Shown: positions 44,736 through 55,218 of the stretch, piece after piece
How the letters are laid out: each line of letters opens with the position of its first letter
Position numbering within the stretch: the stretch's first letter is position 1
Assembly: GCA_019914995.1 (NCBI GenBank)
Contig: CM034128.1
Span: forward strand, 932,501 to 996,500
Reading direction: 5' to 3'
Length of the DNA stretch: 64,000 nucleotides
Source: Acanthochlamys bracteata
Taxonomy: Eukaryota > Streptophyta > Magnoliopsida > Pandanales > Velloziaceae
Notes under the pieces: generated by a model
Told to the model about the DNA's origin: nothing
The model's input: the letters and a program-made list of their open reading frames with translations, nothing else
Databases searched by the model: none
Made by a program: the position numbers and the translations under genes

Positions 44736-47025
44736 TGGCAAAATTTTGCCAAACTAATCCGGCTATCGATCCAAAAAGCTATCTAGATTGCCGGATCATA
44801 GATTGACCAGCTAGATCAACCTAATGTTGGTCTATCTACCAATACAGAAGCTCTACAACCAATGCAAAGGTGCAATAGGCCAATACCTAATACAGACGGT
44901 CTACTTACAAATTCGAATTAGTTTGCCACCCGAATCAATAGTTAGCGAGTTGGTAGTACGAAAGATTTATTTGTAGACCCGAACCGATTTACCGCACGAG
45001 TCAATAGTTTTTGGATCGAGTTGGGCGGTTTGGTCCGAATCTGCTAACTATAGCTAATTCTAAGAGCAGAAAACAAATCAACACTAAACTACATCTTTTA
45101 GGCGGATGACTATGAAATTAGAACTACTCATTATAGAAAATGATGAAAGCCAAAGATAACATGAGAGATTCACTATACTCTCAAAAGCCCTGATCACTTT
45201 TCTTCTATAGACAATGGAAAGGCCAGCAGACTTCGCTCGTTCATCGAGCAATTTAATGCAGGAGTTTGCAGTAGAAAATATTCGGTAGGAGAAAATGTCT
45301 GGTTGCCTTCCCTGCACTGGAAATGAACCCAAACTATCATCAGTCTCCGATATATTTCATACATTCTCTGGTAATGTAGCCCCTCTGTAATGATTTACAA
45401 ACAAATAGGACGCTTACCAAGTTTGTCAACTAGGAAGAATTTCATTTGAACGACTGTGGCAGACATAAATAAGCAAATACTTTTATCTGTTATAATTTGC
45501 GTAAAGACAGATTGTATTGGCAATAAGATGAAAAGGTGAGGACCTGAGAAAAGTGCCTTCCGATTACTTCATCCAATAAATGAATAAATACAATGTCCCT
45601 GGGTCTCTTAAAGCAACTCAATGAATGGTCACCAAAGTACCTTGCTTAAGAAGACAAATACCTAATGCCGAAGCACCAGAAGCACTTATTCTGTGGCGCT
45701 AGAAAATCATCAACTAAGTCAATGCTTGTTTACATATACATATAAACAAGTAAAAGTCATAAGTAAGTCGATGCTTGTTTATATTTACATATGACTTGCG
45801 CAGGGAAAGAAAAGATCAGCAAAAGATATGGAAACATTTTCAAGTTGAATGAATGAACAAAAAATAACATATAAACAAAATCTAATCCATCTACCAACAG
45901 ATTACAACGACAAACTTCAACATAACTAATCACTACATTTTACTGTGTACATTCATCACAGGCACATGTAGAATCTATTTAATAAGGACAAAACACAAAC
46001 AGCCACATCATTTTCATTGAATGCATTCTAACATTCTCAGAGTATGAAAACTGCCAACAAGTTTCCACTGTTAGCTCTACAATACTTCGAAACAAAGACT
46101 TTGAATAACTTCTAATCAGCAGTTCTTCAAAAGCTCCAACTCCCAAACTAATATTGCACAGCAGCCAGAATGACAGAATCACGGTAAAAGCTAAGCTATA
46201 GTTCCTCTAGCAAATATGTGCTTTGACCAATCTAAACTGAAGTCAATAGAAAATACGTTCTAGATTTCAGATTGTCACTATTCATTGACATTCATTCACA
46301 TACTAATCTAAGCTACAGGATGAACAAGTAACATTTGTTGTAACCACAACCATGACCTCAGAGATTGATCTATTATGGGCTAGGATATGAGCAAAATTCA
46401 AGGAAATACAATAGTATAATTCTTATCACCAATGGACAAAAACACAGCTAGAATAAAACATTTTCCACTTGTCTTGTAAGGTTTCCCATCAATATAAACA
46501 GAAACCCAATCAGGAACTCAAAACCTATCAAAAACATATGCATTGGAATTTCATGTATATGTACGACAGATGAATCTCCAATCATGCTTCATCACTCAAT
46601 CACAACACAAACCAGTCCTCTCGTTGATAATGTATTTAGGCCTACAAGTATGACTAAACACCCAATCCAGAAAGCCTTCATTCACATTGCCTCTATTTTC
46701 CATCCTTTTCTTTAAAAATAATCAAACATTGCAGAGTAAGACGAGCCACCGGCACTGAAACATGAAGAAAGAAATCCCTCATTAGAGAAGAACAAGCACC
46801 ACGGCCCAAGATAAAACACTTCAATTTTCTAAGCAAAAACTTGTGCCTTACAGCAACATAATAAGAAAATCAACACAAAAATTTTTTTAAAAAAAAATCA
46901 CTTTAAACCAAAACTTCCGTCACTTCTACTACGTACCAATGATAACAAGATTACAAAAAGGCCTAACCAGTCAATCAGTTTCAACGAGAACAACTACTAA
47001 TCGAAATCACAAACTTATCAACCAA
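44736..47025. other. gene-poor DNA downstream of the DUF4535-like gene
   Basis: No gene is supported. 44,740-45,050 has GATCGATC/CCGAACC-type sequence like worn transposon DNA. A pair of ~50-base tandem copies (TCAATGCTTGTTTACATATA and TCGATGCTTGTTTATATTTA) starts near 45,719 and 45,770. The DNA closest to 47,025 is probably the 3' UTR of the small membrane protein. Confidence 0.4.
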
Positions 47026-47223
47026 TCAATTGTCGACACGGTCTTCTTCAACGGATCTGGGCGGGCTTCGTGGGGGTTTCCGGTAAACCTCCTCGTAGTA
47101 CTTAGCGATGATGAGACCGGTATTGAAGAGCTTCTTTAAGTTGGGAACATTGTAGTTCTGCGCAACATAGACCCCAAATCCAGTTCCTAACAAGAACGAG
47201 AAGCTGCTACGAATCAAGCCCAT
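47026..47223 (-). CDS. small single-pass membrane protein, DUF4535-like
   Basis: A 65-residue protein when started at MGLIRSSFSF (47223); an upstream in-frame ATG at 47238 adds five residues. The N-terminal half is hydrophobic (SSFSFLLGTGFGVYVAQNY), followed by NVPNLKKL and a charged tail, KYYEEVYRKPPRSPPR. The pattern of a short glycine-containing membrane segment ending VYVAQNY-x-VP matches small conserved plant proteins of the DUF4535 type, whose function is not known to me. The frame is clean, single-exon, and close to a plausible promoter on its right. Confidence 0.65.
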   Translation of the reverse strand: MGLIRSSFSFLLGTGFGVYVAQNYNVPNLKKLFNTGLIIAKYYEEVYRKPPRSPPRSVEEDRVDN

Positions 47224-47238
47224 CTCAAATCTTCTCAA

Positions 47239-48555
47239 ATATTTCGCTGTACTACTTCAAACTTCAATCTTTGGAATTCTTTTGGTAAGATTTGAAGGGT
47301 TTTTTAATAGCGGGAGTTCGGAAAGCTAGGATGCTGCCGCAAGGCAGAGAGGAATTGTGAAGAAATTGGGCTGCAGAAAATTTGAGCGATTTACGTAACT
47401 ACTGCTGCGGCAATAAAAAAGAGACCGGCTACTTTTATTTATTGTTTACCAAATCAAGTTATTGCTGTCCTAAATGCAAAAACTGTTTTCGGGCCTTGTA
47501 TTGTTTAACTGGGCCTGTTTTTCAGGGGTCCAATTCGCTTGTGCTCTGATTTTGAGAACTTTTACAGCATGTGTTTGTGCTAATAAAGCACGGACGATGA
47601 AGGTCAGTGTCTATTGCCGGAACAGAAGAAAACCAAACAGGAACAACGGCAATGGCGGAAGTCCGTAAAAATACTTGCCAGACTTGATCCTTTACAACAT
47701 TTTTCACTCTTTTCTCTTCGTCTTCTGCTGCAACCATGGACTCTCCTTCTCGTTCACTTATCGTGACTGGCGTTCTTTTGCTCTTCCGGTACAACGTGAG
47801 CCTTCTGTAAATGCTCTTATATCTCCTCCGCCTTTACTACTACTCCGTTGTAGTTGTGGACGCAAATGAAGAACCTCTTCACGCCTTTCGACAATATTAG
47901 CTACCGTAAACACCCCTGTTCTGCTTCTCCCTCCCTCTTCGATGCTGCCCTCATCAGTTACTCTCATGGTTTCCTACTCTTCAGCTTCAGAAAATCCCTC
48001 TACTGAGACTCCGAGTTAGACTAGGCTTAAATTAGTAACGTGTGTTTGATAAGCCCGATCAAAAAAGAGACTATTTTGATAGGCTATATTACAACCCAAT
48101 TTGGGCCCTAACAGGCAAAAAGTTAAACCAAATCTAAATAAAACCCAAACTCAACCAAGCCCAATAAGTCTAATATAAAATCGATTCAAAATATCACAAT
48201 CTAAATTTTTAGAAAATTTTGATAAAACTTTCCCTAAAAATCCAATGAGAAGAACCTAACAATAAAACCACAACAATACTATCATAAATCCGTTCAACAA
48301 CACGAATAAATAAAACACAAAAAAAAGCTTAACAACTTATACAACTGCTACATGCGGTAATACATCTTAATAAAAAAATAAAAACAATTTAAATCAATAA
48401 TCGGGTGTCAAGCCGATAATTTACAAACAATTATAAGAATAGTACAGTCCCTCGAGTATTACAGAGCCAACCAAAGGATTATGAAAATACACGGACGTAC
48501 CCTCATAGCGTCACTCTGATCCACGATAGCGAAAATCTACTAAACTCCAGCTAAA
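47239..48555. other. flank between small membrane protein and LTR-like block
   Basis: 47,640-48,010 holds several short open plus-strand frames, including MDSPSRSLIVTGVLLLFRYN from 47,736, that stop quickly and overlap in different frames. This may be the remnant of a first exon but I cannot name it. 48,030-48,555 is AT-rich, with AAGCCC-type words common in plant repeats. No complete gene. Confidence 0.35.
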
Positions 48556-50697
48556 CCCTGTAATAACTGGGGGAGGCCAAAAAAAGAAAAGACTGAGTCC
48601 AGACTCAATGAGGTAATAAATCAGAGATGCACTATTTAAGCTTCTAATGCATTATTTAATTATTATCTTCCTGCTCCTTTACATGCCACAAATGCATTGA
48701 TAGATCAGAGCATGCTTTATCTAGTTCTACGTTATCCCATACTGATCTAATTCTAATAAGGACAGATATGGAAAGCATGACATGCAACACAAACTCTTTC
48801 CTTGAAACAAACAATTATGTTATAAGAATTCTTAATTCTTACATTTTTATATTCATACACGCATGATAAATATACAAGCACAAACCTGATATTATCTACA
48901 TGCATGCATATGTCTATTAATACGAATAGCATACCTATAATTCATCCACTCGAATATACTAAATGCAATGTGCATTATGCACTAAAAAGTTAAAGTCATA
49001 CAATCAAGTGATAAAGCGGGACCATATCTTCAACTTGCATTATAATGCTATCAGCATACACATATGCACGCGAGTGAGAATGTAAGCTAGATATATTGTA
49101 TGCCTCAATTAAAGCCTCATGCACTTGTCTCTACGTTTTCCGTATAGCAAGTTATCCAAAACATGCATATAATTACATGTAGTGTATATCAAGCCTACCA
49201 ATATTATCTGTATGTATGATTATGTATGCATAAGTATCTATATCTATGATTTATCATTTGTCAAAAATCAAGATGGAGTAAAAGATCAATGCATGTCTAT
49301 ACAATCTACATATGTCATCGTGCATGCACATGTATCTATCTACATGATGTGACACTGATTAGAGAATCAGGATAATAATAAAGAGCGAGACTCAGTCTCC
49401 AGCTCAACCTACCAACCAGGCTATTCCTGCCTCGGCGAGGTACAACCATCCCGGGTGATCGGACCGGATGGGTCGTGGTATCGCCCCCACGTGCATGGGC
49501 CTAACAATACTATGGCCATAGGTGGGTGCCCGCCCCACACCCACTGGGGTCATGATTTCAGCCCCTGACTTGCCTGCCCTCGTGCAGCGCGAGTGTCCAT
49601 GCATAAGGTCAATCGAACTTAAAGCCTCTACAGGCATTAATCATATGTCATCTGCATATGCATCATGATCAACCAGGCATAAAGCCTCCATTAGGTTCAT
49701 TCTCAACCATATGTCCATATACATATACGTCTACAATGTTGAATAATATATGCTTGAGAATCATATGCGAGCAATAGATGAATAGCATTCATACATATCT
49801 AAGTTACCATGCATCATGTTGCCGATGATCGTCATTTCTTATAAAGCATGTTTCACAAATAGATTATGCATCCCACACAAAAGTCCAGACAGTATACATA
49901 ATATTTATGCTTGAGAATCATAGGCGAGCAATAGATGAATAGCATTCACACATATCTAAATTACCATGCATCATGTTGCCGATGATCGTCGTTCCTTTTA
50001 AAGCATGTTCCACAAATAGATTATGCATCCCACACAAAAGTCCAGACAGTATACATAATAATTTATGCAATTAGTTTCCAATACGTATTTACAAGTTTGT
50101 CGACTTGAGTATACTAACTAGACATGTTAAGCCATTTACTAATAGCAAACAAATATACTGTGTCAAGATTTCTATACATATGTACTAGTCATAAGCATGC
50201 TAAATGAAAGGAGAACGCCGGCGGCCGAAATCGGTAAAATAATGTCCGCCGAGGAGCTCTTTTGCAATCACATACGGGGGCTAGAAATCATTAAAATCGA
50301 GAGAGGAAAAAGCATCAACAAGGTAAGAAGATGGTCTCTGATAGCTCAGATCGAGCAGTTCGCCGGCGAGAAGCTCCGGCGAAGTTAGGGTTTTGTAATG
50401 ATGCGCGGTCAAGCACGACGACATGCTTGAGGGATGGCGAATAGCAACATAAAAAGGCTAAAAAGTGGCCGGAGATGAGGAAGTAGGCAATTACACGCAG
50501 GAGGGGGTGATCAAGTGTGGCACGGGAGATGGGAGGTAGCGGCCGAGTGGGGGAGAAAGCAAAAAGGAGGAAGGAAATAATTATGTAAGGGATAAGATAA
50601 GATTAAGCCTAATAAACATACGAGGTTACATACGCTTCATACGCATTTGTAATGGGCTTGAATTTAGGCTTAGTCTAATGAGTTTTGGGATATTACA
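48556..50697. mobile_element. LTR-like block, probably Ty3/gypsy, fossil
   Basis: A ~2.14 kb segment bounded by TGTAATA at its left end and TATTACA at its right end, a perfect inverted pair of the kind that terminates many large plant gypsy LTRs. It contains a GC-rich island (49,390-49,640), many ATGCATGCATAT words and an internal 157-base tandem duplication. No capsid or polymerase frames are seen and I found no matching target-site duplication, so it is a broken or partial fossil. The family is inferred from the termini only. Confidence 0.45.
49750..50063. repeat. 157-bp tandem duplication inside the LTR-like block
   Basis: Two head-to-tail copies begin at ATGCTTGAGAATCATA (49750 and 49907) and both end near CAGTATACATAATA. 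They differ at only a few positions by eye, so the duplication is younger than most of the surrounding repeat DNA. Confidence 0.85.
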
Positions 50698-52656
50698 GAC
50701 TAGGATCAGGTTAACAGCGTAAGAGTATGAAATAGTGTCCATATAAAAACGGATTAGTTAATTTAAAGATGGATCAGCAACTCATTTTGAGTTAGATCAA
50801 ATGGATCCTGATTTGGTGAGCTTAATAACTCACGTCCTTTAATAGTTCCACATTAGCTGAATACTATTATATGTGCTTACAAGTGAGATATTAATTCATA
50901 AAAAATTGATTAATTCTTTTAGTATAAAAATCCAATCCTATATAACTTTCCAGCATTTTTGGCTATGAGCAAACTTATCCTACCACGCCACTCCGTTGCC
51001 GCATAACCTATGGCCTCCTGACCCATTTGGAGACATTAAGGGGGTGTTTGGCTTTGCTTTCTCCCAACCCAACTTTTCAATTCTCCATTTCACGTTTTTC
51101 AATACATATTTTATAAATATATAAAAAATTTATTTAAAAATTTAGAAAGCGTAGAAAAATTCTACGGAGTGAGATCTTTTTATTGCATATTTTTATTTTT
51201 TTAGAAGTAAAAAAAATAGAGCTCGTTTTTCAAAAAAAATAAAAATATCTTTCATTTCACAAAAGCTCTATTTCATAAGCAATCCCAAACGCCCCCTAAC
51301 TGCCGACTTGTATTCCAGTTCTTTCGTGGCCGCCTGGAGATGATGAATGGGTTACGTGTCAAATGAAAAATTAAATTGTCAAAAATCAGCATGCCGTTGT
51401 TTCCAGAGGACCCTATATTGCTATAGAATTTTTTCTCTAAATTTTGTGCTTTTGAGCTACGTCTGGAATATGATGACAGTGGAAGGTTCGTCAAACCGTG
51501 CAGGGGATAGCGGTTGCTTGCTGGATGCCGGAAAGATTTAGGTTTGTTTTCTTTCCACGCATACAACTCACTTTCTTCTGCTAAAAAATTAGTTCTATTT
51601 TATTTTCAATTACACAAAAAATAAAAAAAATATTTTTAACTTCTTATAAAAAAACATAAAATTAAATTCATTTTAAACAATATTATTTTAAATAACTTAC
51701 TTTTTAATAATTAATTTCTAATATAAAAAAACACACCCAAAAATTATTTTAAATTACAGTTGACCCACCGGCGGTGAAGTGGGTGAAGGTGAAAGCTAAG
51801 GGAGATGTCTGCTTGTTCATGGATGCCAAAGAAAGAACATTGTAGCAGTGAGAAGCGTAGCAGATGGGAAGGTCCGGAGCAACTGAATCTACTTTGTTTA
51901 TGATGGATCCGACCAGTGTACCTTTGTCTACTTGAACGGGCAACCACGAGAGTAGTTCAGTTTCATGGGCACATTCCTGAGGAAAAATAGTGGGTTACCA
52001 ATATGGATCATGCCTAAACTACTTCTGAAAAAGTAGTACTGTTAAAAGTGATAAAAGTAAAATGACTTGGCACTATCAAATCAAATGTGAGGAAGAGAAG
52101 TAGTTATGAAATAAATATTTTCTAATGTTTGTTTAGGTTCAATTTAAGCTAAATTATGTTAATGCTAAAATAATTTTTGAAGTTATTGGTAACCTAGCCA
52201 TATTAGTAACAGTCGCAAAAATCAAGCAACACTTGCATTGCCCATGACAAGTTCCAGGCATGAAAATAACAAGGCCATTTCAACTTAGTAGGACTGCAGC
52301 ACAACAACTGAGTTTGTAGTGACTACCAACATTACAGACGGTTTTCGTTTCTAAAACTCGATTATGGACATACTTTTAAATCAAATTTTAATGTCATTCG
52401 CTATATATTGAAACATCTATCGATCATATTCATACTTTCTTCGCAGTTCCAAATCTACATCACACTGCCGTAGCCGTAGTCGTTCCTTCTTTAGGATAAT
52501 ATCTATGTATAGAGTAAATTTTCAAAACATATATGTTGCTGGTTATCGATTGTAAACTATTGGCACATAAGTGATGTAATTTAGAAGTAATCGATAGGAG
52601 CGCAAATACAGTAGTTCGAATATATACAACTACATATATGATTTATAAAGTAAAAC
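50698..52656. other. intergenic DNA left of the HyPRP inverted duplication
   Basis: No gene supported. It contains an intact MITE (51,040-51,296) and AT-rich stretches near 51,580-51,740. A 64-codon minus-strand frame at 51,943-51,749 shows vague likeness to plant secreted proteins but no firm match. Block A at 52,216-52,346 reappears inverted at about 54,859-54,993. Confidence 0.4.
51040..51296. mobile_element. intact Tourist-like (PIF/Harbinger) MITE
   Basis: A 257-base element with good terminal inverted repeats: left GGGGGTGTTTGGCTTTGCTT, right end (reverse complement) GGGGGCGTTTGGGATTGCTT. It is flanked by a 3-bp target duplication TAA (51037-51039 and 51297-51299). The TAA duplication and GGGGGYGTTTGG terminus are typical of PIF/Harbinger-derived Tourist MITEs. 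No coding capacity. At least three worn relatives lie elsewhere in the window. Confidence 0.85.
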
Positions 52657-53006
52657 ATGAATGGACTCCACTAACTCCAAAATCAGAGGAACGTGATTCC
52701 GATTTTAATTAACTCAATATATTAAAAATTCAAGCGCGATCAAACTCTGATTAATCAATAAAAGAAAACTTTATAATTGTAACTCACATGATCATAACGA
52801 ACATACGTCTTAATTATTTATCTATATTTGAGTATATAATACAACAACCCCTTGAGTCTGAGGGCGGAATATCTTGAAGATTTGATTTGATATTCCAGCA
52901 AATATGACAGTATCTTCTAATGCTTTCTTAATAATGTGACTAATGAGCGCTTACAGGTGATCCATTACTTGCCCGCAGGTGATAATACATTTCAAACTAA
53001 CTACCA

Positions 53007-53018
53007 TCGCTATATAAA
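53007..53018 (+). promoter_or_regulatory. TATA box of the left-arm LTP-like gene
   Basis: CTATATAAATAG lies about 60-70 bases before the ATG at 53077. The same motif is present in the right arm, inverted, upstream of the intact copy (about 55973-55984). Confidence 0.65.
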
Positions 53019-53076
53019 TAGTTCCTTTAGATCTACAGATATGCAGCACAAGTACCTCACCATATAACTTGAGGAA

Positions 53077-53491
53077 ATGGCTGGCAAGAAGAATGTTTCC
53101 GTTGCTCTCGGCCTCGCATTCAATATGCTGCTATTCACTTTAGTCGCCTGCCAACAACAATGCTCCTTACAAACTTCCGACTTGCAAGTTTGCACCGCCG
53201 TCCTGAACAATCCTTCATTGGCTGGTCAGATTTTACGCACGGTGTCAACCATCACCCAGGGCCAGGGCCTGAACAATCCCTTTGGCTGGTCTGAATTTAG
53301 GCACCGTTACCCAATGCTGCTCCCTGCTAAATGGTACTTCTGTGGATGGGACATGTGTGTGCAATGTCCTCAAGGTTGCCCTCAACACAGGCGTTTTAGG
53401 CACTATTAACATCGGTACACCTGCTGCTGCTTTCAAGAGTCTAGTCAATACCTGCAACGCCACTTCCCTTTTGAGCTTCCGGTGTTCTTAA
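53077..53491 (+). pseudogene. eight-cysteine LTP/hydrophobic seed protein-like gene, frameshifted copy
   Basis: Same gene as the intact right-arm copy (55501-55914), but a run of three T at about 53281-53283 replaces two. The frame shifts after GQGLNNP, so only the first ~70 residues and three of the eight cysteines are kept in the first frame. The remainder of the product, from AGLNLGTVTQCC, continues in the next frame to the same stop. As the only difference is one base in a short T run, this may be a very recent loss or a base-calling error. Promoter, signal peptide and 3' flank are intact. Confidence 0.85.
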
Positions 53492-53721
53492 GCAAATTTT
53501 TGTTCCCTAAGTTGATCATGTCTTCTGATCAATTTGTGTTGTAAGATTTTTCAGGCATTGCGTTCATGCTTGTTCTACTGAATAAGGCTTAAAAACAGCC
53601 AAGTCTGTATTTGTCAAAGTTGTTGCTTTTCGATGTGTTTTCTTATTTATTAACCAAACATTTGGAGATCTGGTCACTAATAAGTATGACGTACGTACTC
53701 TTGTCGTTCGTAGCAGCTAGC

Positions 53722-53730
53722 ATAAATATA
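53722..53730 (+). promoter_or_regulatory. TATA-like element of the central HyPRP gene, inside the left arm
   Basis: ATAAATATA lies about 80 bases upstream of the ATG at 53810. It is within the duplicated arm, so an identical copy exists in the right arm at about 55262-55270, facing left with no HyPRP gene behind it. Confidence 0.5.
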
Positions 53731-53809
53731 TCCCTGTTGAATCAATTGGTTTCTTCAAATTATTATTATAAGGTGAAGAATACTGAAGTAGCTGGTGTTG
53801 ATCTTAGCA

Positions 53810-54220
53810 ATGGCAACAAAGACAAAAATCTCAATAACACTGTTTCTAATCTTCAATCTTCTCTTCTTCGCCTTCGCTAACGCTTGTGACAGCGGTTGCA
53901 ATCCAAAACCAAGTCCTCCGCCGAGTCCTAAACCAGGCCAATCACCTCCAGGTGGTAACGAGAAGTGCCCAATAGATGCCTTGAAGCTTGCCGTGTGCGC
54001 TAACGTGCTCAACGGTCTCCTAAACATTACAATTGGCACACCACCGAAGGAACCATGCTGCTCTTTGCTTGGTAACCTTGTTGATCTTGAAGCTGCCGTT
54101 TGTCTCTGCACTGCAATCAAGGCAAACATTCTTGGAATCAACCTTAACCTGCCTATTGATCTTAGCCTTCTCCTCAACTACTGTGGCAAGAATGTCCCGA
54201 GGGGATTCCAGTGCCCTTGA
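53810..54220 (+). CDS. hybrid proline-rich protein (HyPRP, eight-cysteine motif)
   Basis: Secreted cell-wall or plasma-membrane-associated protein of the pEARLI1/AIR1/HyPRP family (bifunctional inhibitor/LTP fold), 136 residues, intronless. The signal peptide is about residues 1-25 (hydrophobic [14 protein letters not shown]). A short proline-rich spacer follows ([19 protein letters not shown]), then the C-terminal eight-cysteine domain: KCPID, AVCANV, PCCSLL (CC), AVCLC (CxC), LNYC, GFQCP. I chose ATG 53810 (MATKTKIS) over the upstream in-frame ATG at 53795 because it directly precedes the signal peptide. It lies in the loop between the two arms, and its promoter is within the left arm. Confidence 0.92.
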   Translation: MATKTKISITLFLIFNLLFFAFANACDSGCNPKPSPPPSPKPGQSPPGGNEKCPIDALKLAVCANVLNGLLNITIGTPPKEPCCSLLGNLVDLEAAVCLCTAIKANILGINLNLPIDLSLLLNYCGKNVPRGFQCP

Positions 54221-54574
54221 AGTCCTGATCACATAAAAGTTTTATCTTCATAAATCATCCCTATATATGTAGCCAGTGTTTGGTATATCATATATGTGTA
54301 GTACTTAATAAGGGCAGAGAAAGGTATCCAGGATGGTTGCCAATATTTCATGTGTCCATGTAGAAGTGTTATATATATGGTATGCTAAAAATGCATGAAT
54401 ATATGTTTCTCCTTGTTAATTTCATGTGCTTGTTATCTTAGATGGAGGGTGGTTGTCCTGATCAGTTGCATTCAGCATTTTTAATAAACTTACCAAATGT
54501 TTGGATTAACAGGAAATTACGCTAACTGCTACAAGAAGATGGTGAGTTTGGCACTACTGCTTAATTACCAAATG

Positions 54575-54808
54575 TTTTTCACTCCTTCAGCTCATTTCAG
54601 AATTTTTAATAAACTTTCTATAATATTCTAAAAATTTTATTTAAAAATTTAAAAAATATAAAAAAAATGAAGTTATAAAATTTTATTATTTTTTATTTTT
54701 TATCATTACTTTTTTAATAGAAAAATTAGAACTTATTTTACGAATAGAATAAAAATATTTTTTTTAAAAAAAAGTTCTATTTTATAAATATTTTCCAACA
54801 CATCCGTA
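54575..54808. mobile_element. degenerate Tourist-like MITE, copy in the palindrome loop
   Basis: About 230 bases sharing the family's inner blocks (AAAAATTTTATTTAAAAATT, AATAGAATAAAAATATTTTT, AAGTTCTATTTTATAAAT) and a worn right end, CCAACACATCCGTAA. It sits in the loop of the inverted duplication, 3' of the HyPRP gene. Confidence 0.55.
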
Positions 54809-54815
54809 ATGCTTT

Positions 54816-54993
54816 GTGACCAAAAGCAAGATCTCCAAATGTTTCATTAATAAATAAGAAAACCGTCTGTAATGTTGGTAGTCACTAGAAATTCAGTTGT
54901 AGTGCTGTAGTCCTACTAAGTTGCAAGGGCCTTGTAGTTTTCATGCCCGGAGCTGCGACGGGAAGGGACACTTCACCTGTTGCTTGATTTTAT
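54816..54993 (-). repeat. third, internally deleted copy of the duplicated locus
   Basis: Read on the minus strand, 54993-54859 matches left-flank block A (52216-52346). It then jumps directly to sequence matching 53637-53677 of the left arm (TTATTTATTAA...ACATTTGGAGATCT). The junction falls in a GTTTTC shared by both parent sites (52341-52346 and 53637-53642). It is therefore a copy with ~1.3 kb missing, including the whole LTP gene, and it is noticeably more divergent than the arms. Confidence 0.85.
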
Positions 54994-55218
54994 CGTATAT
55001 ACTTCGAACAAATCGCACTTTATTTTTACTGTTGTTGAAGCATTTGTCTATTATAAAATTGTCGTGCTAGTTCAGACCATTTAGGAGAGCAGCAGGTGTT
55101 CAGTTTCTTCTTCCATATTGTTTCTTTCTGAGGCGCCAAAGTAAAATATGCAGAAGGAGAGAAGTTGTACTGAGAGAAAAAAAAAAATACTGTCTTTAGC
55201 CGCAGATAGGACCTCTCG

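Larger units (their letters stand above)
52764..53773 (+). repeat. left arm of a ~1 kb inverted duplication
   Basis: This 1,010-base stretch is repeated in reverse complement at 55219-56227 (1,009 bases). Reading both arms side by side I found a single difference, one extra T at about 53283 in the left arm, which also accounts for the length difference. Outside the arm (about 52,660-52,763 against 56,228-56,370) homology continues but is clearly divergent. The arm carries a complete LTP-like transcription unit plus the core promoter of the next gene. Confidence 0.95.

Noticed and set aside
51749-51943. 64-codon minus-strand frame (ICYASHCYN...), faintly like a plant aspartic protease segment
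   Set aside because: Too short and without catalytic motifs; similarity from memory is not strong enough to name.
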